This document shows positions 36,866-48,470 of a stretch of 64,000 nucleotides of DNA, piece after piece. Numbering within the stretch: position 1 is the first letter of the stretch; the number at the start of each line of letters is the position of its first letter. Under the pieces are notes generated by a model. It worked only from the letters and a program-made list of their open reading frames with translations. It was not told the origin of the DNA and searched no databases. The position numbers and the translations under genes are program-made. Source of the stretch: Astrocystis sublimbata (taxonomy: Eukaryota > Ascomycota > Sordariomycetes > Xylariales > Xylariaceae); NCBI GenBank assembly GCA_022453515.1, contig JAJNNY010000023.1, positions 372,001 to 436,000 on the forward strand. Reading direction: 5' to 3'.

Positions 36866-38998
36866 TCAAGGCTTCTGTGATCTAGATACATGTATTTCTG
36901 CCTCCGCATCCCTGATTACAGTCGGGTCTCGACGTGTAGCGTTCACTGCAACTCAAGTCAGCCCACGCGGAGAACAAGGTCTTGGAAGTTTTGGATACTG
37001 TACTCACGGATACATATCATGAGAATCCCTAATTCATCAGCGTCTTCAAGCCAGAGCTCGACTCTGGGGTTCATGGCCAAGCCCTTTTCAACTAGAAAGA
37101 ATTCCGCCTGGATCATTTCCCTGCCATTCCATTGGGCTAAGAAACGCCCATATAGACTCAGCCACGTCTTCTCGTCTCTGGCTTGCCAGAGCCACTTTGG
37201 GCCCGGGGCGAGCACGCGCCCAAGCTCCATGCAGTTGAAGTGCGTTAACCTATGGTATGCGCTATACGCCCAATGCACGAAGAATATGGTCACGAGGGTG
37301 CGACGCTTGGCTTCGACGTGAGCCCACATGCGCCAGGGTGGACATTCGTGTGACTAAGAAGCTGCTGAGTTAGACTGTATTCATCTCAGGTGCGAGGCGT
37401 AACTTAGTAAGTACCAAAGTGACCCCAAACACCAATTAATTATTTGATTTTAGAGTGAGGGGGGGAATGAAACCAAAAAGACCCTTACAGCTTCTTCGTG
37501 AAGTAACATCCCTGTCGACAGCACATGATTGGCCATTTCGTGTATGGCTGAGAATATGCAGCCCGGCACGACTGACATTGTGCCCTGGCGATTCGAAGGA
37601 AATAAGAGGATAATGAGAAGAACCAAGAGGCTTTGCATGGCGGCTAAGAGAGTCGGGGCGTCGTATGTGCGATACTGGACACATCGTATCAATGAGCTGG
37701 TCTCTTCACATATTCGATACATGCGATCACTCGAAGAATACGCACCTTTCCCAGTATACTCTCAATCTCTCCTCTGACAGCACGTTGGACGATCTGCTCC
37801 GAGTCCTCAGCCTGCCCTACCCACATCTTGCAGAGCGTAACGCATCTTGAGATGTGCTTTGGCATCCCTGAGGCACCACTCGCAGGGTCCTTTCCATCGC
37901 ACAAAAACTGGAAGCAGTGAATTACGGGTGGAAGCTGTATGCCTTTGGCCAGCATGCGCGGCCAAGAACGGAGGACACGGATAATTGTTTGCACTGCGAC
38001 GAAAGAACCACGACTGTCAGCAGATTGATGTCGGTAAAGTTCCATCACACAGGAAGTCGCATACCGCTGTGGTCAACAAGCTCTGGCGGATCAATCTGTT
38101 CTGTCGTCCTCGCCGCCAGGGCCATAATCCACTCATCGATCTCTCGCGCGTGTGGCGCCGACGCCGACTCGGCCGTCGATTCGGGCGTTGATCCAGTTGT
38201 GGCGAATGACCCTACCCCGTTTGAAAGCAGTCGCGTCTCATCTACGAGGTGCTCTTGCAGTACCGTTGGCTCAGTACTGCAATCTAGATCGAGCTGGACA
38301 TTGAGACTTTCGACGCCGAAAGAGCTATCGCCATGGCGGCTGTTGCAAGGGGCTGTATGTGTACCAGCCGTACTAGCAGACGTCGAATAGGTGGATGCAA
38401 AACCTGATCCGGAGCTCGGCGTAGTATCCGAGACGTCGGCCGAGTCGGCCGGTACAAAGAAGCCCGCCAAATCGGGGCCGCAGTGCAGGTAGGCATCTTC
38501 GTCTGATACTGCGAGGGTCTCCGCTCCCACCGCTCCCGCGTTAATGCTCGGGGAAGGGGCGACAAGCTCAGAGTTGGACGTCGGGGGGGAGTTGGTGAGA
38601 GAATGTCTTGGTGGGCGAGAGTACACGCAAGCAACGCCGCGGTCTTCACACCGTGAGCATACCGGCCTTTTCAGATCACATCGAGCCTTGGCCTTGACAC
38701 AGTGACTATACTCGCACCACCCTACAATTAGCCTCTGCATATCTTGTCGAGCTGTCAAATAATAGCATCTGGCAACTGACTGGCACGACTTTTGGCGTAA
38801 ACTCGGCGTCGGCGTGAGGGTGCATCTCTTCGAGTGACGCACCAGGGACGACTCTGTACATTTCTTAATCCGTCAGCGAAATCTACAAATACTTCGATTC
38901 CTAAGGAGATATGGTATGAATCCGAGACGGACGGACGTACTTTGCTTGAACGCCTTCTTACACTGGCCACACCGGTATTCCGCTGCGGGATTGTTCAT
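36866..38998 (-). CDS. Fungal transcription factor with C2HC finger plus Zn2Cys6 cluster
   Basis: Seven exons: 38941-38998, 38781-38853, 38066-38706, 37746-37993, 37489-37674, 37008-37353 and 36866-36945, together 543 residues. Exons 1-2 build a C2H2-like finger ending in Cys, YRCGQCKKAFKQ followed by KSSLVRHSKRC (Cys10, Cys13, His26, Cys30). Joining exon 2 to exon 3 restores a canonical binuclear cluster, Cys43, 46, 53, 60, 63 and 70 (CHHCVKAKARC and VCSRCEDRGVAC). A Ser/Thr-rich linker follows, then the regulatory domain of fungal Zn2Cys6 factors, including HVEAKRRTLVTIFFVHWAYS on exon 6. The intron donor GTCAGT after exon 2 is a weaker consensus. The last exon is the least certain part. 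The target genes are unknown; the neighbours are the DUF3445 gene and the opine-dehydrogenase-like gene. Confidence 0.8.
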
Positions 38999-40532
38999 CC
39001 CGGTTCAACACAACAACAAAGAAGCACAGCGCCAATTCAATTCCGGAGTGTGAGGTAGGTACGCAACGCGTTTTCTTGCGAATTCACGCGTTCCTGGTTC
39101 TTGGTAGCCATTGTCGCATTTGTATAGTTGAGAGTTGATGCTGAGTAAACTCAACCCGGAATTCCGGGCCATGATGTGATGTCCGTCTCCACAAAGTACT
39201 AAGTAGAGTCCGGAGATAGAAGTTGGCGAGGTTGGTGATTCAGGGTCTATCGACTCGAGTGCGGTTAGAAGGCACGTACTGTAATTAGGTACTGTACTCG
39301 TAGCCACTCCCGCGAATCATCTCTACCTGGGGTACCGAAGTCCACTAGATCTAGTACCTAAGTGTAAGTACCTAGGTACTAAGTAGGTAGGCTAGGTAAA
39401 CAGGGCGCGTGAGGGTTCGTAACAATTCATTCCGAAGCAGCTTGTTGGGTCGAATTGAACAATGCATACGTTCTTTGATCGAGGAGAGGCGAGGAAAGGA
39501 TTGGCCATAGAAAGGTTGAGTTTCGGAGAGATTCTGCAGGTGATTTTCGGGATGCTGGATGGATTCAAGGTTGACTCGAAAAGTGCAGGTGGACAGGCGC
39601 TAGTTTCAGGGGATCAGATCTGACCTCGGGAGGGGAGTCAGGGAGTGAGTTAGTTCCCTGTAGGGCTCTAGGTACCCTGCCAGGGGACCAGACGGGTATA
39701 GACGAGAGGTATCATGCTCGAGTGCTCTACCAACCAAAAGCAATAAATTAAAGACATCCATTGGGGAACACCACGTCAAGAGCCCATTAGTATCATCATC
39801 CTTCATCCAGCGGAAGGGTTCGTTACGCACGTGTGTAAGTGCCCAATATATATCATTTGACAATACTAGGTATGCTCATTGCTTTACCTCAATTATCAAT
39901 GTCTGTCTTGGGAACTTCGATATTTCTTACACAGGTACGTATTTAGCTACTCGCTGTGAATAATTCAGTGTGATGAAATATGGACATAGCAGTACTAAGC
40001 ATCTCGGCGAGAGGCAGATGGTGCCAAAACACTGCATGGGAGCTAGATCTTGCATAACACCCTCAAACTTGCTCAAAACCAGGTCTATTCAGCCGATCCC
40101 GTTACCCAGCACACCAATCTTTACATGCAAGGGCTCTGCAGCCCGCCGCATCTCCAACCTTATTCTTACCGTTTGGACAGGATACATCACGGCCGGCACC
40201 GTATTCAAGACCGTTGTCACCGTTTGATACCATGTACCCCATATGTGATAGTACATTCTACCGAGTCTCCACGATCTTCCGCGGCGTCTATTACTGCCAA
40301 GGGGTATGAGACAAAGTCATTTTGCGTCGAGGGAAGTTCCGATGATTCTAGGTACTAGGTACTGTTCCGAATTCTCGCAGTATTGCCTGACGACATAATG
40401 TAACATACAAATGTTACATAAAGAGCTGAGTCATGACCCCTTTGCATTTTATCGAGTTTCTTCGAAGTCTTATAACAGGGTCATTGGTACAGGAACTGCA
40501 TATAACAGCAAGTGTTCAACTTACAAACCAAG
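38999..40532. promoter_or_regulatory. Divergent intergenic region between the zinc-finger regulator and the opine dehydrogenase-like gene
   Basis: 1.5 kb holding both start regions. CCTAGGTA-type motifs lie at 39353-39399. No supported coding sequence was seen; the frames near 39970-40358 lack domains. Confidence 0.45.
39353..39399. repeat. Cluster of CCTAGGTA motifs
   Basis: A run of ACCTA, CCTAGG and TAGGTAGG units over about 47 bases of a divergent spacer, part of the dispersed motif family. Confidence 0.5.
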
Positions 40533-42090
40533 ATGATAGCTTCCGTCTCTATCATTGGTGCCGGCAATTGCGGATGCGCGTTTGCTGCCGACCTCGAGAA
40601 TCGCGGCATCCGGGTCCTCTTGTATGCCCACCCCGATCATAGTAGGAATGTCGATACTATACGCGGGAATGGATACTTGGACTCGATAGGCAAGGTGGAG
40701 GGCCGTTTCTACCCAACAGGTATGTCTCTCGCTCGAGACTGTTTTCTGCAATTTCTTTCGAGTATACCTTGAAGACACACATTCGACCAAAGGCATATCA
40801 TGCTCGGATGTTCTGTTGTTGTTCATGCAGGCCTCTGTATACTGGTCGACTATTACCTCGAACAAGGGGGTAGGGCTAACTCGAGGAATTAATAGTCAGC
40901 ACCGACATGGAGGAGACCCTCCAATTTTCAAACGTGGTCATCATTGCCGTTCCATCATACGGCCAGGAGAACATTCTGTCGGAGCTCGAGAAGTTTGATG
41001 TTAGCAAGCACATCATCATCGCTGCGAGCGGCAATTTCTTCACACTTGTAGCACACAAGCGAATACGAGCCCGTTACCTCCTGGAAACAAGTGCTTCCCC
41101 TTACGGATCGCGCATGGTCGGTGGGCAGCAGCACGAACAGCAGCATCTAGCTGAGTCGTGGTACGGCATCAATGTCTTCGGCTTCAAAACGGTAATGCCA
41201 ATTGGTGCACTGCCAACCGACATAGGCGCACATCTCCGCGCAGAAATAGGCACCATCTTCCCTGGTTCACTCCAGTGGTGCAGCAATGTTGTCGAAGCTG
41301 CATTATATAACTTTGTGAGTCATCATCTGTTGCCTGATAGTAGTCGTGCTTGGACCCAGAAGAAGTTCCTATCTGCTTGTCTTACGTTTCAGGGCCGGGC
41401 TTCGTGTTTCTACTTGATAACATCTCTCTCCCGCCATCACGATCAGTACCAAGAACTAATATTGTGTAACAGAATGGCGTGCTGCATCCCATCACAGCGA
41501 TCATGAACGCCGGGTGGATTGAACATACAAAGGGCGATTTTTTCTTCTACCAAGAGGGCATGAGTCTTTCTGTGACGAAAATTATGCAGGAAGTAGACAA
41601 CGAAAGAGTGGCAATTGGAAATGCATACGGGTCCCAGCTGTCTTCCTGCCTAGAGCAAATGAACACTTACTACGGACTGAACCACAAATCATTGAACGAG
41701 TTTGCCAAAGGGTCCTCGCTGCATAGTACGATGAAGCTATGCCCGACCAGTATGGAACATCGATATCTACTCGAGGACCTGCCCTACGTCTTAGTGCCTT
41801 GGTACGAACTTGGCCTGAAGGCTGGGAGGCAGTCCCCCTTCATCCAATCCCTCATCCTCTGGTCCTCGATGATAAACAACACGGACTATTTGAGAACTGG
41901 GCGAAATCTGAAGTCGCTAGGCTTCGCGGACTGGTCGCGGGATGAGATCGTTGACATGATTTCAATGACGACATCCGATGCGCCGGCATCTGAGTTGCTG
42001 CAATACACTGAGCTGCGCGCAAACAGGAAATCAACTGCGATGCAATACATGTCTCAATACGACCTTGGAATCGATCTTCCAAAGCTGTAG
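40533..42090 (+). CDS. Opine/octopine dehydrogenase-family NAD(P) enzyme
   Basis: Exons 40533-40719, 40896-41314 and 41473-42090 give 407 residues. The N-terminus MIASVSIIGAGNCGCAFAAD is a Rossmann NAD(P)-binding motif (GxGxxG at 9-14). The middle part has IIAVPSYGQENIL and ends in VVEAALYNF. The catalytic domain opens with NGVLHP (His207) followed by NAGWIE and FFYQEGMS, which are the hallmarks of the octopine/nopaline dehydrogenase C-terminal domain. Family members condense an amino acid with a 2-oxo acid reductively to form an opine. Better-known members are from invertebrates, crown-gall bacteria and metallophore pathways. The actual amino acid and oxo acid used here cannot be read from sequence. 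Length is normal and no break was seen. A membrane protein gene faces it about 350 bases downstream. Confidence 0.85.
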
Positions 42091-42441
42091 GCTAAAATCC
42101 ATCAAGAACTTTCACAGTATGACAGTATCGGTATTAAAAAGTGACTTTCTGGAATATATCAATTGGCAATATACTTCATTTGTCAAGTACTTATCTATAC
42201 GAGGGCATCTACATTGACACAGGAGGCCTGTAACTCCATTGCGGGTATAGTGCAAGTCGCGCCGGAATTGCATCGGATGGTGTGTGTGGGTGAAGTGCGT
42301 GAAAAAGTGAAAGAGGGCTGCGTACCCTGGTGAGCTAGGTACCCAAGTATGTACATTAGCTATGTAGACAGAGAGCTGTGCTGCATCTGCACTAATCATT
42401 TGTGACGAGCTGCCTCGGGTAGTAGTAGATGATACCAAAAT
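42091..42441. other. Short convergent spacer
   Basis: 3' regions of the opine dehydrogenase-like gene and the membrane protein gene. Nothing else was seen. Confidence 0.6.
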
Positions 42442-43872
42442 CTATATTGGCATGACTTCCTTCTCTCCTGTCCCGGTATCAGCAGGACGTAATGATGCCA
42501 GAGCAGCACTGATCGCGTCGTCCATCCCATCGTCCAGTTTTTCCTGCGGCTTCGCATCCTCATCCTCTGAAGGTATCCAGTTTACCTTCCGTGCACAAAC
42601 AAGCATGAGATCAGCAAAAAGATCGGTGACAGTATTGGTCAGAATGCCAAGAATAACAGTCAACACGGCGAAAACCACGGTGTTGCTGAGCAAGTCTGTA
42701 TTGTACCGCTCACGGGCCACAAGTAGAGGGATGGCAAGCACCAATATTGCGGGAACTTGGCCTGCTGTGAGAATGGAAAAACCGTTGATCATGTCTCTTG
42801 TTGAATGGTACGGCGACAGAGCCCTCTCGCCTTGTCTCAGTAAGACGAAGACACCAGCGGCGGCGACTGTGAGCACGAGATAATAGTCATAGTAGTAGGC
42901 TACCGCGTTGAGGATAATAATGCCCAATGTCAAGAAGAAGAGGAAGAGCCGAGGACTTCTGGGGTAGCGCGGTCTCGATCTTAGTGCCCTGAGTGCAGGC
43001 GGCGAGCACTCCAACAGAATATCCTCCAGCTTCTGCAGATCACCTTTGCAAAGCGCAACTTGAGTCGTCATATGCCGGCCCAGATCGGCCTGTTTGGCGA
43101 GCGCATGGAATGCGTCGACGTTCTTTTTGAGTGTCGCATAATGAGTCCCTGCCAGATACTGTAACTCAAACGGAAGCGGAAGCGCGCGTCTCCTCCATAG
43201 CTGTTCCCATGCTAGCCAGATGTTCATGATGAATGCCTGGCCCAATTGCCCCAGAACATTCGCGATGCCGACGGTAATCTGGAACCATAGTTTCTCGGGC
43301 AAGTGCTTGTATGCCGGATTCCATGCAACGAAGGAGTAGGCAACCGTGTTCGCTATCGGCAGAGCCAACCGCTCAACTGCGAAAGTCCAGGCCAGCCTCA
43401 AGCTTGCCTGTGGAAAGCTGAGCATGGACAGAATTTGAACACCGGTGCGACTCTGCGCGGGCAATGTTCGCGCATTGAAGGCGCGCTCGTTGATGGTGAA
43501 CGCGATAACGTCAGGCAGCACAGTCACGGCTATGATGAAGAAGCCGAGAAGAATCGTGACGCCGATCCGCATAACCGGGACCGACGGCGACTCTGATGTC
43601 CGGCATTGCTCGAAAGCGCTCAAGAACCAGCCGCGTTTTTGGAGCGTTTCAAATTGTTTTAACGAGGCGTTGATGTAGACAAGCAATGGCCTCCGGACAC
43701 TGCCTGGCACCTCTGGGCGGCGTGCAAAGCTTCGCAGTGACGCTATCTCCTCGCGTAGATCTGCAATTGCTGTAGACTCGCGCACACAGACCACGAACTG
43801 GTCATCTGAGGCGCGAGTCACATCCCGATAGAAAGTCGTCCACCGAAGGCTCTTCCACCCGTCACGAGCCAT
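42442..43872 (-). CDS. Multi-pass membrane protein of unknown function
   Basis: An intronless gene of 476 residues that I do not recognise. The first 100 residues are soluble and charged. Hydrophobic segments strong enough to span a membrane lie at about 102-127 (VMRIGVTILLGFFIIAVTVL), 310-350 (LFLFFLTLGIIILNAV and YLVLTVAAAGVFVLL), 367-387 (AGQVPAILVLAIPLLV) and 396-420 (TVVFAVLTVILGILTNTV). Weaker segments lie around 160-220. The C-terminus is acidic and soluble. The shape suggests an organelle or plasma membrane protein; no transporter or receptor signature is evident. It converges with the opine dehydrogenase-like gene, which may or may not mean a link. Confidence 0.7.
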   Translation of the reverse strand: MARDGWKSLRWTTFYRDVTRASDDQFVVCVRESTAIADLREEIASLRSFARRPEVPGSVRRPLLVYINASLKQFETLQKRGWFLSAFEQCRTSESPSVPVMRIGVTILLGFFIIAVTVLPDVIAFTINERAFNARTLPAQSRTGVQILSMLSFPQASLRLAWTFAVERLALPIANTVAYSFVAWNPAYKHLPEKLWFQITVGIANVLGQLGQAFIMNIWLAWEQLWRRRALPLPFELQYLAGTHYATLKKNVDAFHALAKQADLGRHMTTQVALCKGDLQKLEDILLECSPPALRALRSRPRYPRSPRLFLFFLTLGIIILNAVAYYYDYYLVLTVAAAGVFVLLRQGERALSPYHSTRDMINGFSILTAGQVPAILVLAIPLLVARERYNTDLLSNTVVFAVLTVILGILTNTVTDLFADLMLVCARKVNWIPSEDEDAKPQEKLDDGMDDAISAALASLRPADTGTGEKEVMPI

Positions 43873-46013
43873 TGCGTTGTCTGTTCTGCTTGAGGATTAT
43901 TCGAGTCGCACGTTTCGTGCGAGGTCAAACAACAATTGTTTCTCTTTTCAGACTGATCGAAACCTAGGTGGTCATGTGAGTCGACCCAGACGAAAGGAGC
44001 ACGACCGCTTTTGAGTCGTGCAGAGCAGCGAGTCCCTTGACATTGTGTCGAAACGGTTCATCAACAGATGGCAGCGAAGAGTTGTAGACCGTATAACACG
44101 GACTTGCGCTGCGTGATGCACGATGCACGATGCCCGATGCCGCGAAAATGCAACATGCCGACTGCACTCCTACCTAGCAGGGGCCAGGATTGCCTCTTTC
44201 GGTATTGCCTCTAATTTGCTCGTCTATAGTTCTACAGAGGCTATATATATTTGAGCTACACCACATGAAGAGCTAGTTGTCATAGGTCACGAACCGTGCG
44301 TTTCTTGACAGCGTTTCTCGACAGCACCTCTTGAATTCGACGCGATATTGATTCACAGGACCATTGACCACCTGAGAGGCACCGCGTTCCAATTACTGCA
44401 TATACGCAACTACCTACCTAGCACCCTAGGTGCTTAAACCAGGGAAGACTGGCCCGGATTAGATAATGGCACCCCTCTGTCGTGATCATTGCAAGTCATC
44501 TTCCCAATTTGCTGGTCATAATCACTACTTGACTTACAGTACCTAGGTAACCGAGTAACCAAGCTCAGGTAAAGCACCGTACTATTTCTGCCGCTTCCAT
44601 GTAAGTCGTCCGGGTAATGCGACGAGGTGGATCCATTTTTGGGCCATGGCACCGACTGGCTCATATTTGAGCAAATTTCCGCGTGTCACCACCGTCGATT
44701 CTCGCCTCACTCGTCTTCCGTAATTACCACCTCGCACGAGTTTCTATAGACGCTGTGACAATACCAAGACCATAGGGTCATAAATAATGCCCCAGAAACA
44801 TGCTCACATTATAGCCGATACAGTAGGGGCTCTCGGCACCTGAAGGCCATCTAGCGGCGAACTTCCGAAGGTCCTGGGGCAGGGCTTTACGCACAGATGA
44901 TTTTTGGGCCATACACATTTCGAGCCGTGAGTCAATTACATTGCCAGAAGAAATTACATACTCAAATTGCTGCTCATGAACGACTTCAGAACATCGCCTA
45001 TTCCTTGTTCGGTGTCAGAGTTTTGACAAATGATCTAGCTGCATTGTTATGAGTACCACCCCAGACGCGGACCCCTTATGTAACAGAAAACAATTCCCAT
45101 CTGTCTCTTTTGAGCCACCAACATCTATTCGCTCCGACCTACATCGATCTTCTCGGCCAACTCGTTTCTCTATCCTAGGAGGCAATTGAACTTCACAAAG
45201 CGGCCTGTATGTGTGACAAATGGCTAGCCTCTTATCATCATTGAGTAAGCGATGCATAGAGGGAGCATCGAACTCACGGTTTGCTAGTCGAGCCTCCCTA
45301 TCACCTAGTCGGCACCGTCCTCGCTCTCAATCAGAAGCATCACTTGCTTGATTGTTCTCGCCTTCGGTCTCAGACGAGCTTTGGTTGATCGCCGCATTTC
45401 TCTGAGGCTCAGCGTGCTCTTCTTCATACATCTGAGATAACCGCTGCCAAAGCTCTCCAGTGTTTGCCATCCTATTGTCGTCCTGATGCGCGGTTGCAGC
45501 TCGGTGACGCTGTTCTTAAGCCTGAGTTCTAGGGTGCAACATCCGAAGGCTATTGGGCATCGCCGAAAAGCTGGCATCTGGCATACATAGAAACATGGCA
45601 ATCTGGCTCGGTTCTTGAACCTGAAGTCTGGTGAGCAACCTGCCCCGGAGACTCGTGTATCAGGTAATAAATTGGAAATTGCGGCAGTGGCAGCGTGACT
45701 GGGTTGCACGGTCGCAATCATCGGGCGCGAGGTCGGGTGCCCGCCATCATTGTACTGTCCCGTGACAGTATTGGGGACCAAATGATACTTCAAATCAATC
45801 AAGAGCAGATGGGATTGATATTGTTAATGCAAAATCAGAAAGATTCTTCAGTTCAGTGATACTATGCTATTGAAATAAAAGAAAAGCCTGCCAACGGGCT
45901 TAAGATAACCGTATGCTATCTAATCTCAATGAGTGTGGGTTAACCAACCTTAAATCAAATCAAACGAGTTCCCTAGCCCAGAACATAAATTCTATGTTGC
46001 AGATGAAGCGAAG
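43873..46013. other. Intergenic region with a possible coding remnant
   Basis: 2.1 kb with no intact gene. It includes CCTAGG motifs near 44411-44431 and 44540-44550 and a minus-strand stretch that looks coding (given separately). Confidence 0.45.
45331..45515 (-). pseudogene. Possible remnant of a protein-coding C-terminus
   Basis: A minus-strand frame of about 60 codons reads as a hydrophilic, Glu/Gln/Ser/Asn-rich tail (MANTGELWQRLSQMYEEEHA, then a Ser/Glu-rich end before TGA). It has no start in a convincing context and a TAA just upstream, and the overlapping longer frame has a less protein-like composition. It may be the end of a decayed gene or coincidence. I do not recognise a family. 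Confidence 0.2.
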
Positions 46014-47523
46014 TTAGACGACATAGAAGGTAAAATGAAGACAGTTGTTCTTGCTGGCGATATCAGGAACTCCAGTGCCCCCTTTGATATAAGCCTTTCC
46101 GTGACCCAATTGCTTGTAACACCAATCAATCGTTGCCTGGTTGCCAGGTCCCTTCCAATTGCCTTCGGTGCTAGCAAGGACCTTCTCACCATTCGGCTTC
46201 TTGTCGAGAGCTGCTGCTGGCGCGCCTCTCACGATGTCTTTAGTGAATCCATTGTGAACATTAGTACCATCAGTTGAAGCCACAGTCGCAGCACCGTCGC
46301 AGCCTTGCTCCAGGGAAATATCGCCATGAGAACGTCCGTCGTTTGATGCTTTGACCTGGAACTCTCCCCATGTAGAGGGGATTTGATCACCACGCTGGAC
46401 CCGTCCCTTGAAGGAGAGGCTCAATGGGACAAAGACCGTCTTATTGGAACCAACCTCCACGTGTTTCAAGGGTCGATCAAAGTTCGCAGCGTTGTTGATG
46501 TTGTTATAGAAATAGTAAGTGTGCTTCTTAGCCGACCTATTGGTCAAAAGGATACCAGGACCGAAAACCTTAGGGGCCGCTGCCATGGCCATTGTAGATT
46601 GCAATGAAAAGTCCACCTCCTGCGTCTGCTCCCCATTGTCACTTTCGTGGACACCAGGTGTATCTTCAACAACAGGCTCAACTAGATCTCCGGCGACTTG
46701 CTTGAGTGCCTCGTCACTAGTAGCTGTGCCTACCTCATTATCGCCTGAGGCTGAGAGAGCAGCTAAGCTAAACGCAGACGCAGTAATTGATTGACCAGTA
46801 TACTTTTTCGACGGGTCGGGTGCAGCATTACCATCCTGCAGAACAAATTAATAAAGGACATCTGGGATGTTTGGCTTTAGATAGACCGATGACTTACGCT
46901 GTAAACGATGAGTATATCCTTGCTACCTTTGCCAGCCTTGCTCTGTTTGTTATCCTCAGGGTTGCCTTTGTTGCCACCCCTGAAAAGAATTAGTGTATAC
47001 TCGGATGTATGAACACAACGAACTCAACTTACCAAGCACCAACACCAATATAGGTACGACCGTTAGCGAAGGTTCTTACGAACTGCTCCAAGGGCTGAAA
47101 GTCTTTTGGAGGGCCGATGCGCTTCACATGTCCCTTTCCATCAAGGAATACATGGCCCTTAAGCTGATCTTTCTTTGCCTGGGAAAGTTTGTGGTACTTG
47201 TCGTTACAAGCCTGCATGAAAGTCTCATGGCCCTTGAATTTTCCTGGGGCATCTCCAACTTGCTGGCAGGTCATATTGCCACCAGCACCGACGATGTTAC
47301 TGATGTCGATAACGTCGTTACCCTGGAATCCAGACTTAGTGATCTCGCATTGTTCGCCAATTACGCCTTCGTGGACGGCTATGATCGCGCCGGAGGTTCC
47401 ATCGGGAGCTTCAATATTAGCTTGACTATTTGCCTTGATTGTGAGGTCCTTGTTGGCATTATAGCCATGACACTGGAAGGTTTGAGAGTGGTTGGAACGG
47501 TTCTTGATACGAAGAAAATGCAT
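46014..47523 (-). CDS. Protein with two diverged copies of an unassigned domain
   Basis: Exons 47033-47523, 46898-46979 and 46014-46835 give 464 residues in phase. I do not recognise the family. The N-terminal (about 5-195) and C-terminal (about 280-464) halves look like diverged copies. IKNRSNHSQTF matches LLTNRSAKKHTY. NGRTYIGVGAW matches HGKAYIKGGTG. Both halves have a conserved segment rich in Gly, Ile and Cys (GGNMTCQQVGD, EQGCDGAATV). The acidic linker (about 205-275) is low-complexity. The general style recalls small beta-sandwich proteins such as thaumatin-like folds, but this is only a guess. With the start at 47523 there is no signal peptide. In-frame upstream ATGs at 47655 and 47697 would add a hydrophobic stretch (MPWSPLLVILCSSHCTHA) that could act as one. 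It is divergent from the GH128-CAP gene. Confidence 0.75.
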
Positions 47524-48470
47524 CTTGTATTGAATGTAAACTTGCGAGATGCAGATATTTTGGGAAATAGTATGGTAAAAGATTTGTCTATGCCGATGTG
47601 TTGCGTGCGTGCAATGTGACGAGCATAAGATAACTAGAAGAGGACTCCATGGCATTTTATATTCCCAGAATTGCAAACTCCCAGGAAACAATGTCATTGA
47701 TCAGGCGGCTCTACAATGAGCCAGGTTGTTCATTGCCACACAGCCTTTGCTCATGAGGCAAAATCGTCAAAGGGGGCCAAAGAGCCATAGTGGCATCGGT
47801 GCGATTGTTTGCGCTTAATCTGCCGCGATCCGATTAGCTGAGGACACCAAATATCTTGGCCAACAACAGACCGAAATATTGAGCGGCACAATCATCATGA
47901 GCCTCTGAAATGCGGCGTGGACTCCAGAACTCTGAAGACTCCGCCGCAACTAAATAAATACTTAGGGGTGAGGTAAGACATTAGACTAACCAATCATGAC
48001 AAGGCCCAGTGATGCGGCTCACGTATTCCATTAGCGGTGAACCACTGACACGCAAAGCCTCGTCCCAGAATAGTAACTCATGTTGGTTCTATGTAATTAG
48101 CAGGCAGCTGCTGTGCGATAAATATTATCACAAGCAAAATCTGCATTGCTACTTGTCAGAAATACGCCATCATGGATTAAGGCGGCGACATCATCTGCTC
48201 CCTTCATGTGATCATAGTTCCTAAAAAAAGCAGTATTATCGCTTTTCCGAGTTCAAACTTGAGCAAACATTCTTGTCCGAGTGACGCACTTTGCCACGTT
48301 TACCGTTTTGTGACGCTCCTTCTCGTGGTCTAGATTCGTGTTCCTTCTCGCATCGCTGATATAAAGCTCTGTCATTGCACCAGACGAAGTGGTAGAGTTT
48401 TTCCAGTGCATCAAGTCCTTTCAATAACATCATATTCATTCGCAGGTTTTTTTTCCAAACAAATCAAAAA
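47524..48470. promoter_or_regulatory. Shared divergent region of the two-domain protein and GH128-CAP genes
   Basis: 947 bases between two start codons facing away from each other, so both promoters must lie here. No other gene was seen. Co-regulation is plausible but not demonstrated. Confidence 0.5.

Noticed and set aside
45255..45310. Hairpin with AGGGAG and CTCCCT arms and a TTCGA loop-like segment
   Set aside because: Recalls a tRNA arm, but the T stem does not pair and no other arms are found.
45305..45802. 165-codon minus-strand frame
   Set aside because: Composition is not protein-like and an overlapping frame looks more like a coding remnant.
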